From positions 1 through 25,157 of the forward strand of contig CANGMW010000007.1 of assembly GCA_947454695.1 (NCBI GenBank): DNA of 25,157 bases. Reading direction: 5' to 3'. How positions within the stretch are numbered: the first letter of the stretch is position 1; the number at the start of each line of letters is the position of its first letter. The DNA is from Comamonadaceae bacterium (GTDB lineage Bacteria > Pseudomonadota > Gammaproteobacteria > Burkholderiales > Burkholderiaceae_C). Below, in pieces: positions 1 to 8,510 of the stretch. Both the position numbers and the translations under genes were made by a program. The notes below the pieces were generated by a model, which searched no databases, was not told where the DNA came from, and worked only from the letters and a program-made list of their open reading frames with translations.

Positions 1-1
1 C

Positions 2-607
2 GAAGAGGGGGGCGGTGAAGGCTCGAACTGCTGGTACCGCGTCACCATCTCTGAGGGACGCAACCGTGAGGTGCGACGCATGCTCGAGGCGGTAGGCCAT
101 GCGGTCAGCCGCTTGATTCGTATTCGCTATGGCGCTATGGTTTTGCCCCGTGGCCTCAAGCGGGGTGCTTGGATGGAGCTTGACGACAGCGACATCCGGG
201 CGCTGGTTAATGCGGTAGACCGACGAGCAGCCGCGCAAAACAGTATGGGGCCATCCCCTGATGCACAGCCCAGGGGGCCGCGTCAGGGCCCTGCCCGCAA
301 CGGGGCCGGGCCTCGTCAGCGCCAACGCACGGGGGGGCCACGAGGGAACGGCGGACAACCTCGTGATCCCCGAGATCTCAACGCGATGCCCGGCCAGCGG
401 GCAGGCCAGGGGCAACGCCGTCAGAAAGACGGCGACAAACGACCGGCTGACAACCAACCCGATCCCATGAAAACCAGTTTGGGGTACATCGGTGCGGACA
501 GCTTTTCCCGTCAACGACAAGCCCAACGCCGGGGCGGCAGTGGTGCCGCAGGAGGTGGGTCGGGCACGGGTGGCCGGGGTGGCAGTCGGGGCGGCCGCAG
601 TCGATAA
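2..607 (+). CDS. rluB: 23S rRNA pseudouridine synthase RluB, C-terminal part (5' end outside window)
   Basis: This is the 3' part of an RsuA/RluB/RluE/RluF-type pseudouridine synthase gene, which makes pseudouridine in 23S rRNA. The reading frame is open from base 2, so the start lies upstream of the window. The visible family signature is WYRVTISEGRNREVRRMLEA followed by VSRLIRIRYG, the end of the catalytic domain. The S4 domain and the catalytic Asp are not in the window. After the conserved core comes a tail of roughly 130 residues that is rich in Arg, Gly, Pro and Gln, ending in repeated Gly/Arg clusters; it looks disordered and could bind RNA. RluB is preferred over its paralogues because long basic tails are common in betaproteobacterial RluB, and that is inference. 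The ndk gene follows 102 bases downstream. Confidence 0.88.
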   Translation, partial: EEGGGEGSNCWYRVTISEGRNREVRRMLEAVGHAVSRLIRIRYGAMVLPRGLKRGAWMELDDSDIRALVNAVDRRAAAQNSMGPSPDAQPRGPRQGPARNGAGPRQRQRTGGPRGNGGQPRDPRDLNAMPGQRAGQGQRRQKDGDKRPADNQPDPMKTSLGYIGADSFSRQRQAQRRGGSGAAGGGSGTGGRGGSRGGRSR

Positions 608-613
608 GCGTCT

Positions 614-646
614 TTGCAATCCCTTACCGAAGCAAGGGCGTCGCAA
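614..646 (+). other. Weak stem-loop after rluB
   Basis: CCCTT (621-625) can pair with AAGGG (634-638) across an 8-base loop, and TTGC (614-617) with GCAA (643-646) outside it. No T-run follows, so this is not a convincing intrinsic terminator. It could be an mRNA 3' end structure for rluB, or chance. Confidence 0.2.
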
Positions 647-651
647 GCGGT

Positions 652-657
652 TAAAAT
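652..657 (+). promoter_or_regulatory. Candidate -10 box for ndk (TAAAAT)
   Basis: TAAAAT matches the sigma-70 -10 consensus at five of six positions and lies about 50 bases before the ndk ATG. The surrounding decamer TTAAAATCAG (651-660) recurs exactly at 9871-9880 upstream of hfq. I find no good -35 hexamer at 16-18 bases spacing, so the call rests on the -10 element and its position. Confidence 0.35.
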
Positions 658-709
658 CAGTGGCTTTGCCCCATTGGCAAAACGGAAATTAGTAACTCAG
701 GAAAAACTC

Positions 710-1135
710 ATGTCAATTGAACGTACTTTGTCCATCATCAAACCCGACGCCGTTGCCAAAAATGTCATCGGTCAGATCTACGCCCGTTTCGAAGCTGCTG
801 GCTTGAAGGTCATCGCCGCCAAAATGGTGCACCTGTCTCGTACAGAAGCAGAAGCGTTTTATGCTGTGCACAAAGCACGTCCTTTCTTCAAAGACCTGGT
901 GGACTTCATGATCTCCGGGCCGGTGATGATCCAGGCTTTGGAAGGCGAAGGCGCTATTTTGAAAAACCGCGACCTGATGGGCGCAACCGATCCGAAGAAG
1001 GCAGCTCCTGGCACCATTCGTGCTGATTTTGCCGATAGCATTGATGCCAACGCCGTGCACGGCTCTGACGCTGCGGAAACCGCTGCCGTTGAAGTGGCTT
1101 TCTTCTTCCCCGGCATGAACGTCTACTCACGTTAA
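710..1135 (+). CDS. ndk: Nucleoside diphosphate kinase
   Basis: Ndk transfers the gamma phosphate of ATP to nucleoside diphosphates through a phosphohistidine, balancing NTP and dNTP pools in the cytoplasm. The protein has 141 residues, the normal length for bacterial Ndk. It starts MSIERTLSIIKPDAV with the nucleotide-contacting Lys11, and the active-site motif NAVHGSD places the catalytic His at residue 117. The ATG at 710 was chosen because AGGA lies just upstream (AGGAAAAACTC) and the family begins here; the in-frame TTG at 614 would add an unsupported 32-residue extension. It stands between rluB and rlmN, the usual betaproteobacterial order, and probably has its own promoter in the 102-base gap before it. 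Confidence 0.97.
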   Translation: MSIERTLSIIKPDAVAKNVIGQIYARFEAAGLKVIAAKMVHLSRTEAEAFYAVHKARPFFKDLVDFMISGPVMIQALEGEGAILKNRDLMGATDPKKAAPGTIRADFADSIDANAVHGSDAAETAAVEVAFFFPGMNVYSR

Positions 1136-1220
1136 TTTCCATGGTGTTGCGCCCTTGCATGGTTTTGCTGACTGATTCAGCGCAGAACAGTGCGGGGCCC
1201 AGCAGCACCTGGCGACTGCC
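1136..1220 (+). other. ndk-rlmN intergenic region with weak stem-loops
   Basis: The 85-base gap holds CCATG (1139-1143) that can pair with CATGG (1158-1162), followed by TTTT at 1163-1166. A second small perfect hairpin follows: GCTGA (1167-1171), a 5-base loop, and TCAGC (1177-1181). The first could be a poor terminator for ndk, but its 14-base loop and 5-bp stem are weak. I see no clear promoter. Confidence 0.25.
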
Positions 1221-2369
1221 ATGAGGGCCAATCTTCTCGATTTTGATCTGGAAGCTTTGGCCCTTTTTTGCGACCAGTTGGGCGAAAAGCGTTTTCGTGC
1301 CACACAGCTTTTCCGCTGGATCCATCAAAAAGGCGCTACTGATTTTGAGCAAATGAGCGACTTGGCCAAGTCGCTTCGCGAAAAACTCGTTGGTCGCGCT
1401 TTTGTACAAGGCCTGCCGGTCATCTCCCAACACATCTCGGCCGATGGCACCATCAAGTGGTTGTTTGACGTAGGCGAGGGCAACGCGGTCGAGGCCGTCT
1501 TTATTCCTGAAGATGATCGAGGCACTTTGTGTGTCTCCTCCCAGGCGGGCTGTGCCGTGGGATGCCGTTTTTGTTCGACCGGCCATCAGGGTTTCAGTCG
1601 CAACCTGAGCACCGGTGAAATAGTCGCTCAGCTTTGGTTCGCCGAGCATTTTTTGCGCAAGCACTTCAAAACTTCAGACCGCGTCATCAGCAATGTGGTG
1701 ATGATGGGAATGGGCGAGCCTTTGCAAAACTACAGTGCGCTGGTACCGGCGCTGCGTGTGATGCTCGATGACCACGGCTATGGCTTGTCAAGGCGGCGCG
1801 TCACGGTGTCCACTTCGGGTGTTGTGCCTATGATGGATCGCTTGGCACTGGATTGCCCTGTGGCGCTGGCGGTGTCGCTGCATGCGCCCAATGATGGATT
1901 GCGCAGTCATTTGGTGCCGCTGAACCAGAAATATCCGCTGGATGAACTCCTGCAGGCCTGCAATCGCTATCTGAGCCATGCCCCACGTGATTTCATCACC
2001 TTTGAATACTGCATGCTCGATGGCGTGAACGACCAGCCTGAGCATGCCCGCGAACTCATTGCCTTGGTCAAAAAATACGCGACCGGCGGAGTATGGTGCA
2101 AGTTCAACCTCATCCCGTTCAACCCGTTTCCTGCTTCGGGGCTGAAACGATCATCGCAAGAACGTGTGCTGGCTTTTGCCAAGCTTTTATTGGATGCCGG
2201 TTTGGTGACCACGGTGCGCAAAACACGCGGCGACGACATCGACGCGGCCTGCGGCCAATTGGCAGGGGATGTAAAAGACCGCACCAACGTGGTGGTTCGC
2301 ATGGCGCAGCGGCGTACACTTGAAGTTCAGACTAATTCGTCCTTGGCCAAACCAACCGAGGAGTATTGA
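1221..2369 (+). CDS. rlmN: Dual-specificity rRNA/tRNA adenine C2 methyltransferase, radical SAM
   Basis: RlmN methylates C2 of A2503 in 23S rRNA and A37 in certain tRNAs, using a 4Fe-4S cluster, SAM and a methylated cysteine. The 382-residue protein has the radical-SAM motif CAVGCRFC (Cys111, Cys115, Cys118), the GMGEP SAM-binding motif near residues 163-167, and the second catalytic cysteine in DDIDAACGQL (Cys344, equivalent to E. coli Cys355). The N-terminal helical domain (about residues 1-90) ends in the conserved EAVFIPE. The start is the ATG at 1221; no strong ribosome site is visible before it. The pilW start follows after only 3 bases, so rlmN and pilW are almost certainly co-transcribed. 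Confidence 0.96.
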   Translation: MRANLLDFDLEALALFCDQLGEKRFRATQLFRWIHQKGATDFEQMSDLAKSLREKLVGRAFVQGLPVISQHISADGTIKWLFDVGEGNAVEAVFIPEDDRGTLCVSSQAGCAVGCRFCSTGHQGFSRNLSTGEIVAQLWFAEHFLRKHFKTSDRVISNVVMMGMGEPLQNYSALVPALRVMLDDHGYGLSRRRVTVSTSGVVPMMDRLALDCPVALAVSLHAPNDGLRSHLVPLNQKYPLDELLQACNRYLSHAPRDFITFEYCMLDGVNDQPEHARELIALVKKYATGGVWCKFNLIPFNPFPASGLKRSSQERVLAFAKLLLDAGLVTTVRKTRGDDIDAACGQLAGDVKDRTNVVVRMAQRRTLEVQTNSSLAKPTEEY

Positions 2370-2372
2370 GCC

Positions 2373-3203
2373 ATGCTGTCCTTCTTACCTACGAATCGAT
2401 GGTCTTTGCCTGCTGGTTTCTTAAGCGGTTTGGTGCTGGCTTTTTGTTCTCTGCTGAGTGCATGCGGCAGTTTGTCAACGGCGGCAGGCGCTAATTCAGG
2501 AGAAATCCTCACCGACTCGGACGAACCCGATGCGCGTCGCCGTGCGCGCCTGCGCCTGGAGTTGGCTCTGGGCTATTACGAACAAGCCAAATACACCTAC
2601 GCCTTGGATGAAACCAAGCAGGCGATTGCCTCTGATCCGGGTTTTGCGGATGCCCACAATGTTCGAGGCCTCATCTACATGCGGCTCAATGACATGGGTT
2701 TGGCCGAAGACAGTTTCAAGCGGGCGCTTTCGCTCAAGCCCACTGACGGCAACATCCTGCACAACTACGGTTGGTTGTTGTGTCAGCAAGCCCGCTATGC
2801 AGATGCTGAGCGCGTGTTTTCGCAAGCTTTGGTTTTGCCAAATTACAGCGGACGCGCGAAAACCTGGTTAACCCAAGGACTTTGTCAGATGCAGGCGGGA
2901 AAACTGGCTCAGGCTGAAGTCAGTTTTACAAAATCGTTTGAGCTTGACGCGCTCAACCCAGTGAGTACCTACAACTTGGGCTTGTTGTTGTACCGGCGCG
3001 CAGAGTATCAGCGTGCCCAGTTCTACATTCGCCGACTTAACAGTGGTCCCTTGGCCAACGTTGAAAGTCTTTGGCTGGGTGTGAAAATTGAGCGCCGACT
3101 CGGAAGCCGCACGTCCACGGAGCAACTCTCAAGTCAGCTTCGCATGCGGTACCCCAAGTCGCGTGAAGCGGAATTATTAGACAGGGGAGCTTTTGATGAG
3201 TGA
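2373..3203 (+). CDS. pilW: Type IV pilus biogenesis/stability lipoprotein PilW (PilF) with TPR repeats
   Basis: PilF/PilW is an outer-membrane lipoprotein made of tetratricopeptide repeats that helps the type IV pilus secretin assemble. This 276-residue protein has a signal peptide with a lipobox LLSAC (lipidated Cys31) and then several TPR units, for example LELALGYYEQAKYTYALDE and the stretch around NVRGLIYMRLNDMGLAEDSF. GAGGAG at 2359-2364, inside the end of rlmN, gives a good ribosome site for the ATG at 2373. Its stop overlaps the start of the next gene by 8 bases. The order rlmN-pilW-rodZ-ispG is conserved in beta- and gammaproteobacteria and supports the name. No pilus genes occur in this window, so the pilus role rests on family and order. 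Confidence 0.88.
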   Translation: MLSFLPTNRWSLPAGFLSGLVLAFCSLLSACGSLSTAAGANSGEILTDSDEPDARRRARLRLELALGYYEQAKYTYALDETKQAIASDPGFADAHNVRGLIYMRLNDMGLAEDSFKRALSLKPTDGNILHNYGWLLCQQARYADAERVFSQALVLPNYSGRAKTWLTQGLCQMQAGKLAQAEVSFTKSFELDALNPVSTYNLGLLLYRRAEYQRAQFYIRRLNSGPLANVESLWLGVKIERRLGSRTSTEQLSSQLRMRYPKSREAELLDRGAFDE

Positions 3204-4077
3204 AGACATGGTTGAGCCGACAGAAGACATCGCAACACCGACACCGCCATCCCAAACAGCGGGCCAAATATTGCGTGAGGCGCGCGAGGCCGCGGGGCTT
3301 CACATTGCTGTTCTAGCGGTGTCCTTGAAAGTCACCGTTAAAAAGATAGAAGCCTTGGAGGCTGACCGATATGAAGACCTGCTGGATTCGGTATTTATTC
3401 GGGCATTGGCCTCGAGTGTGTGTCGACATCTCAAAATTGATCCCGTCCCGGTCTTGGCGCTCCTGCCGCAAACGTCCAAGCCCCGATTGCAAATAGACAC
3501 ACCCGCGATCAGCACAACTTTCAAAACTGCCAGCGAGCAAGCGCGCGAGCCTGTTTGGAATCAAATTTCCAAACCTGCTTTGTTAATCGCATTGTTATTG
3601 CTTGTAGGTGCACTGGTGCTCATTCTTTTTCCTGCCACGGATACAGCAAAAGCCCCCGCAAAAGTGCAGAACTCAGAAGTCGCAGATACATCGGCCCCCA
3701 TGGGCGCAAACTCACGTGACGCCGTGGCGCAGCCTGCCGTCGTGGTGGAAACGGTGGTGGCCAACCACGCCGCACCGGCTGCCTCGAGCCCCCCGCCCTT
3801 GAATACGGCCATGCCCCCTGTCCAGGGTAGACCTGCTTACAGCGGGTTGGTGGTCTTTACCGCAAGGGCGACCGCGTGGGTGGAGGTCACCGATGCCGCA
3901 GGCGTCGTGCAAATTCGCCGCAATATTTCCCAAGGCGAGGTCGTCGGGGTTTCGGGCCAGCAACCTTTGTCGGTGGTGGTCGGTCGCGCCGACATGACGG
4001 ATGTCCAAGTTTTCGGCAAACCTTTTCCTTTGGACGCCTTGAGCAAAGGCAATGTAGCCCGTTTTGAGGTGAAGTAG
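3196..4077 (+). CDS. rodZ: RodZ-like membrane protein: helix-turn-helix, one TM segment, DUF4115
   Basis: RodZ links the MreB cytoskeleton to the cell envelope and supports rod shape. The 293-residue protein has a cytoplasmic Xre/HTH_25-type helix-turn-helix at about residues 21-90 (TAGQILREAREAAGLHIAVL), a single membrane span at about 127-145 (rich in Leu, Ile and Val), a Pro/Ala-rich periplasmic linker at about 150-212, and a DUF4115 domain at 215-290. The ATG at 3196 overlaps the pilW stop by 8 bases and has AGGGGAG just upstream; the in-frame TTG at 3193 is less likely. The stop TAG shares its last base with the ispG GTG start. Some relatives are annotated only as HTH proteins; a role in cell shape is inferred from the architecture. 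Confidence 0.85.
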   Translation: MSEDMVEPTEDIATPTPPSQTAGQILREAREAAGLHIAVLAVSLKVTVKKIEALEADRYEDLLDSVFIRALASSVCRHLKIDPVPVLALLPQTSKPRLQIDTPAISTTFKTASEQAREPVWNQISKPALLIALLLLVGALVLILFPATDTAKAPAKVQNSEVADTSAPMGANSRDAVAQPAVVVETVVANHAAPAASSPPPLNTAMPPVQGRPAYSGLVVFTARATAWVEVTDAAGVVQIRRNISQGEVVGVSGQQPLSVVVGRADMTDVQVFGKPFPLDALSKGNVARFEVK

Positions 4078-5345
4078 TGACCCAGAGTTCGCCGATCGCT
4101 TTGGCGCAGCCTGGTGCGCGCCGCTCCCGTCAAGCCCGTGTGGCTTGCAACGGACAGGTACTGACTGTTGGCGGCGACGCCCCCGTGCGCGTGCAGTCCA
4201 TGACCAACACTGACACGGTCGATGTCATTGGAACCGCCATTCAAGTCAAAGAATTGGCGCTGGCCGGCTCTGAGATGGTGCGCATCACGGTCAATACCCC
4301 GCAAGCCGCGCAGGCGGTTCCGCATATCCGGGAGCAACTCGATCGCATGGGTATCGATGTGCCGCTGATCGGCGACTTCCACTACAACGGTCACACCTTA
4401 CTAACCAGCTACCCCGAATGTGCGCAGGCCCTCTCCAAATACCGCATCAATCCGGGCAATGTGGGAAAAGGCGATAAACATGACCGTCAATTCGGTCAGA
4501 TGATCGAAGCGGCGATGCGCTGGGACAAGCCCGTGCGCATTGGTGTGAATTGGGGGAGCCTGGATCAGGAACTGCTGGCCAGTCTGATGGATGAGAACAG
4601 CCGCCGAGCTGTGCCTTGGGATGCCAAACCGGTGATGTACGAAGCCCTGATCAGCTCGGCCATTGACTCGGCCCGTCTGGCCGAGCGTATGGGCATGGAT
4701 GGCAACCAGATCATTTTGTCGTGCAAGGTCAGCGGGGTGCAGGATTTGATCGCGGTCTACCGGGAGCTGGCCCGCCGTTGCGATTACGCCCTGCATTTAG
4801 GACTGACCGAAGCCGGCATGGGTGCCAAGGGCACGGTGGCTTCCAGCACGGCGCTGTCCATCCTGTTGCAAGAGGGGATCGGTGACACCATCCGGGTCTC
4901 GCTGACCCCGCAGCCGGGTGAATCGCGCACCCAGGAAGTGGTCATCGCTTCCGAAATTTTGCAGGCCTTGGGGCTGCGCACCTTTGTGCCCAGTGTCACC
5001 GCCTGTCCGGGTTGTGGTCGAACCACCAGCACCACGTTTCAGGAGCTGGCCAAGCAAATCGACGATTTTTTGCGCGACCAAATGCCGGTCTGGCGCAAGC
5101 AGTATCCCGGCGTAGAAACCTTGCGTCTGGCCGTGATGGGCTGCATCGTGAACGGTCCGGGTGAGAGCAAGCACGCCGACATTGGTATTAGCCTACCTGG
5201 CACGGGAGAGGCGCCGGCAGCGCCCGTGTTCATCGATGGTGAAAAGCGTCTGACCTTGCGGGGTGAGACGATTGCGCAGGACTTCCAGAAAATTGTCGAG
5301 GACTACATCCAAACCCGCTTCGGCGGGGCGACACAGACCCCCTAA
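4077..5345 (+). CDS. ispG: 4-hydroxy-3-methylbut-2-en-1-yl diphosphate synthase
   Basis: IspG (GcpE) is the 4Fe-4S enzyme that converts methylerythritol cyclodiphosphate to HMBPP in the non-mevalonate isoprenoid pathway. The 422-residue protein starts with GTG at 4077, which shares one base with the rodZ stop. The TIM-barrel core begins around residue 22 with the RVQSMTNTDT signature near residues 38-47. The cluster ligands are Cys310 and Cys313 (TACPGCGRT) and Cys356 (MGCIVNGPGE), followed by the catalytic or ligand Glu363. Length and motifs are complete. The rodZ-ispG-hisS series is standard for this lineage and implies one transcript. Confidence 0.97.
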   Translation: MTQSSPIALAQPGARRSRQARVACNGQVLTVGGDAPVRVQSMTNTDTVDVIGTAIQVKELALAGSEMVRITVNTPQAAQAVPHIREQLDRMGIDVPLIGDFHYNGHTLLTSYPECAQALSKYRINPGNVGKGDKHDRQFGQMIEAAMRWDKPVRIGVNWGSLDQELLASLMDENSRRAVPWDAKPVMYEALISSAIDSARLAERMGMDGNQIILSCKVSGVQDLIAVYRELARRCDYALHLGLTEAGMGAKGTVASSTALSILLQEGIGDTIRVSLTPQPGESRTQEVVIASEILQALGLRTFVPSVTACPGCGRTTSTTFQELAKQIDDFLRDQMPVWRKQYPGVETLRLAVMGCIVNGPGESKHADIGISLPGTGEAPAAPVFIDGEKRLTLRGETIAQDFQKIVEDYIQTRFGGATQTP

Positions 5346-5357
5346 TGTTGATTTCAA

Positions 5358-6671
5358 ATGACTGAGAAAACGATGCCTGTGAAGGCTGAGAAACTGGTGG
5401 CCGTCAAAGGCATGAACGACATCCTGCCGCCCGATTCGGCGCGTTGGGAGTGGCTCGAAGGCCAAGTGCGTGAGTTGATGGCTCGCTACGCCTACGGCAA
5501 CATCCGTACCCCCATTCTTGAACCGACAGCCTTGTTCGTTCGGGGTTTGGGCGAGGTGACTGACATTGTCGAAAAAGAGATGTACTCCTTTGAAGACAAG
5601 CTCAATGGCGAAAAACTGACCTTGCGACCTGAGGCTACGGCTGGTGTGGTTCGTGCCGTGGTCGAACACAATCTGCTGTATGAGGGCGGCAAACGTCTGT
5701 ACTACATGGGGCCGATGTTTCGCCATGAGCGGCCCCAGCGCGGCCGCTACCGGCAGTTCCATCAGATTGGTGCCGAAGCGCTGGGTTTTGCAGGCGCTGA
5801 AGTGGATGCCGAGCTGATCTTGCTTGCTCACGCTTTGTGGCAGCAGCTGGGACTGGAAGATGTGCAACTGCAACTCAACAGCCTTGGGCAGCCGGATGAA
5901 CGCCGACTGCACCGAGCAGCATTGATTGCTTATTTTGAGCAGCACGCCGATCAATTGGACGAAGACGCTCGTCGTCGCCTGCACCTGAACCCGCTGCGTA
6001 TCCTGGACACCAAAAACCCGGCCATGCAAAGCTTGGTGGCCGACGCCCCCAAGTTGCTGGATTTTCTGGGTGAAGCCTCCTTGGCCCACTTTAACCGGGT
6101 GCGTGAGATCTTGGACGCCAATGACGTGCGCTACCAGATCAACCCGCGCCTGGTGCGTGGCATGGACTACTACAACCTCACCGTGTTTGAATTTGTGACT
6201 ACCCGGCTGGGTTCGCAGGGCACGATTTGTGGCGGCGGCCGGTATGACTACCTGATTGAGCAGATCGGCGGCAAGCCGTCACCGGCCGTTGGCTGGGCTT
6301 TGGGTGTGGAGCGGGTACTGGAGCTGCTCAAAGAGCAGGGAGCCGAGCTCTCTGCCACTGACTTGGACGTCTACGCCGTGATTCCCGAGGTGCAGGCCTT
6401 GCCGGTGGCCATGCAGTGCATCCAAAGCTTGCGACGTGCCGGCGTGCGCGTCCAGATGCACGCAGGAACGGGGGAGGCCATGGGCAGCATGAAATCCCAG
6501 TTCAAACGGGCCGATGCCAGCGGCGCGCATTACGCCCTGATTTTTGGTGCAGATGAGTTGGCGCAGCATGAAGTGACGGTGAAGTCCTTGCGCGATGGCG
6601 CAGGCAATCAGACCCGTTATTCTTTGAATCAACCGTCTGAGTGGGCCAGCCACCTACAATCGCGTACTTAA
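5358..6671 (+). CDS. hisS: Histidyl-tRNA synthetase
   Basis: HisRS charges tRNA-His with histidine. The 437-residue class II synthetase shows motif 2 (MFRHERPQRGRYRQFHQ, about residues 118-136), the histidine-specific signatures VRGMDYYNLTVFE (267-278) and CGGGRYDYL (from 291), motif 3 GWALGVER (312-319), and a C-terminal anticodon-binding domain at about 335-430. ATG 5358 is used as the start; ATG 5373 is also possible, since the conserved core starts only at KLVAVKGMND. It lies 12 bases after ispG and 16 before the yfgM-like gene. The catalytically inactive paralogue hisZ sits about 7.4 kb downstream. Confidence 0.97.
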   Translation: MTEKTMPVKAEKLVAVKGMNDILPPDSARWEWLEGQVRELMARYAYGNIRTPILEPTALFVRGLGEVTDIVEKEMYSFEDKLNGEKLTLRPEATAGVVRAVVEHNLLYEGGKRLYYMGPMFRHERPQRGRYRQFHQIGAEALGFAGAEVDAELILLAHALWQQLGLEDVQLQLNSLGQPDERRLHRAALIAYFEQHADQLDEDARRRLHLNPLRILDTKNPAMQSLVADAPKLLDFLGEASLAHFNRVREILDANDVRYQINPRLVRGMDYYNLTVFEFVTTRLGSQGTICGGGRYDYLIEQIGGKPSPAVGWALGVERVLELLKEQGAELSATDLDVYAVIPEVQALPVAMQCIQSLRRAGVRVQMHAGTGEAMGSMKSQFKRADASGAHYALIFGADELAQHEVTVKSLRDGAGNQTRYSLNQPSEWASHLQSRT

Positions 6672-6687
6672 TTCGTAAAGTTTTCAC

Positions 6688-7365
6688 ATGTCAAACCATC
6701 TCGATCTCGAAGAACAGGAACAGCTTGAAGAGCTCAAGCATTTTTGGAAACAGTACGGCCAGCTCATCAACGCCGTCCTGATTGCCATTCTGTTGGTCGT
6801 TGCGGGTTGGAACGCCTACGCTTACTGGAGCCGTCAACAAGCAGCGCAAGCCTCTGCTTTGTTTGATGAAATAGAGCGCGTGGCGCGTGCGGGCGATACC
6901 GAACGCTTGGACCGCGTCCTGGGGGACATGAAGGACAAGTTTGCTTCCACGGCTTATGCGCAACAAGCCAGCTTGATGGCGGCCAAGGTTTACGCCAATG
7001 CGGGAAAAAACGATGCCGCCAAGTCGGCGTTGTTGTGGGTGGCAGATAAATCCTCCGACGAGGGGTATGCGGCCATCGCGCGCCTGCGCTTAGCGGGTGT
7101 GTTGATTGACACGCAAGCTTATGACGAAGCGCTTAAACAATTGAGCGGACCGTTTCCAGGTGACTTCGTGGCCTTGGCTGCGGACCGACGCGGTGATGTC
7201 TATTCGGCTCAAGGCAACAAAGCCTTGGCAGGCCAGGAGTACCTCAAGGCCTTTAAAGGCTTGGAAGCCGGCACTGAATACCGCCGTATGGTGGATGTCA
7301 AACTTGCCGCCCTGGGATTGAGCCCGGCAGCACCGGCTGACGCGACGGTCGAGGTCAAGAAGTGA
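6688..7365 (+). CDS. yfgM: YfgM-like membrane-anchored TPR protein
   Basis: YfgM is an inner-membrane protein that associates with the SecYEG translocon and periplasmic chaperones in E. coli. The 225-residue protein has a Glu-rich cytoplasmic N terminus (MSNHLDLEEQEQLEELKHFW), one membrane span at about residues 27-47, and a periplasmic helical domain with TPR-like repeats (for example the stretch around QQASLMAAKVYANAGKNDA and YDEALKQLSG). The hisS-yfgM-bamB-der order equals that of E. coli and fixes the identity better than sequence alone. Its stop codon overlaps the bamB GTG by 4 bases (GTGA), so the two are probably translationally coupled, which fits a shared role in protein export. Confidence 0.9.
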   Translation: MSNHLDLEEQEQLEELKHFWKQYGQLINAVLIAILLVVAGWNAYAYWSRQQAAQASALFDEIERVARAGDTERLDRVLGDMKDKFASTAYAQQASLMAAKVYANAGKNDAAKSALLWVADKSSDEGYAAIARLRLAGVLIDTQAYDEALKQLSGPFPGDFVALAADRRGDVYSAQGNKALAGQEYLKAFKGLEAGTEYRRMVDVKLAALGLSPAAPADATVEVKK

Positions 7366-8504
7366 ATCCTGTAGTTTCCCTGTGCAGGGCCCCTTGGCGA
7401 AGCCTGGGGTGCGTCATGGTCGGCTTGGTGTTGGTTGCGTGTTCCAGCTCAAGCCTCAAACCTCAACCGGCTGAACTCCCGGCTAACCCGAAACTTTTCA
7501 GTGTTCGTCAGGCTTGGAGCCTGGACGCCGGGCCCGTGAATTTTCCGCTGGAGATGCGTGCTGTTGGGAGCTCTGTGGCCGTGGCTAACGCGCTGGGCGT
7601 GGTCACGATGCTGGACGCTCGTACCGGCGAGAAATTGTGGCAATTGGCATTGGGAACACCACTGTCTGCAGGGGTGGGGCATGACGGGCGCAAGGCTGCA
7701 GTCATCACCCGAGACAATGAATTGGTGGTCATGGCCGCAGGGGCGGAACTTTGGCGCCAACGACTCACGGCGACGAGTTACACCGCGCCTTTGGTCGCAG
7801 GCGAGCGCGTTTTTGTGCTCAATGCTGATCGCTCCGTGTCAGCTTATGACGGCTTGACGGGGCGGCGTTTGTGGAACCAATCCCGCCAAGGCGAGCCCTT
7901 GATATTGCGCCAGTCTGGTGTACTGCTGGCCGTGGGTGACACCTTGGTTGTGGGGCTGTCCGGCAAATTGGTCGGCATGAATCCCATGAACGGCAGTGCC
8001 CGTTGGGAAGTGCCCTTGGCGTCTCCACGCGGAACCAATGATGTCGAGCGTTTAGTCGACCTGGTGGGGCCGCCTGCTCGTATCGGTAATGTGGTGTGCG
8101 CACGTGCTTTTCAGGCCGCGGTAGCTTGTGTCGATACTGTACGCGGCGCCCTGCTGTGGACTAAGCCCGCCAACGGCGCGGTCGGCGTTCAGATGGATGA
8201 GAGCTATGTCTTTGCAATTGAGGCGGATGGCACGATTCAAGCCTTCAAGCGCGCGGACGGCGAGCAAGCCTGGAATTTGCAGCAGTTCCGTTGGCGTCAG
8301 CTGAGCGCCCCGATTTTGGCCGGACCCTCGATAGTGGTCGGCGATGACAGCGGCTTCTTGCATTTCCTGTCGCGAGAAAACGGTGCGGTGCAAAACCGCA
8401 TGAGCACAGATGGCTCGGCCATCGCCACGCAACCGGTGGTTGCCGGCAACACCTTGGTGGCCATCACGCAGCGAGGCGGCGTGTATGGATTTAAACCCGA
8501 ATAA
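7362..8504 (+). CDS. bamB: Outer membrane protein assembly lipoprotein BamB
   Basis: BamB is a lipoprotein of the BAM complex that folds beta-barrel proteins into the outer membrane. The 380-residue protein has a signal peptide with lipobox LVAC (Cys27) and an eight-bladed PQQ-type propeller. Blade ends with the pattern Gly-x-x-x-Trp are visible: LDARTGEKLWQLAL, YDGLTGRRLWNQ, MNPMNGSARWEVPL, VDTVRGALLWTKP and RADGEQAWNLQQFRW. Length and domain structure match the family. The GTG start at 7362 sits inside the yfgM stop (GTGA). der begins 6 bases after the stop, as in E. coli. Confidence 0.95.
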   Translation: MNPVVSLCRAPWRSLGCVMVGLVLVACSSSSLKPQPAELPANPKLFSVRQAWSLDAGPVNFPLEMRAVGSSVAVANALGVVTMLDARTGEKLWQLALGTPLSAGVGHDGRKAAVITRDNELVVMAAGAELWRQRLTATSYTAPLVAGERVFVLNADRSVSAYDGLTGRRLWNQSRQGEPLILRQSGVLLAVGDTLVVGLSGKLVGMNPMNGSARWEVPLASPRGTNDVERLVDLVGPPARIGNVVCARAFQAAVACVDTVRGALLWTKPANGAVGVQMDESYVFAIEADGTIQAFKRADGEQAWNLQQFRWRQLSAPILAGPSIVVGDDSGFLHFLSRENGAVQNRMSTDGSAIATQPVVAGNTLVAITQRGGVYGFKPE

Positions 8505-8510
8505 GCCTTC

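Noticed and set aside
261..692. Short plus-strand frames (261-470, 492-692) in the rluB tail
   Set aside because: They are alternative frames of the low-complexity GC-rich tail, without a ribosome site or recognisable sequence.
5193..6089. 298-codon open frame antisense to ispG/hisS
   Set aside because: Spans the junction of two confident genes on the other strand and shows no domain; a shadow frame.
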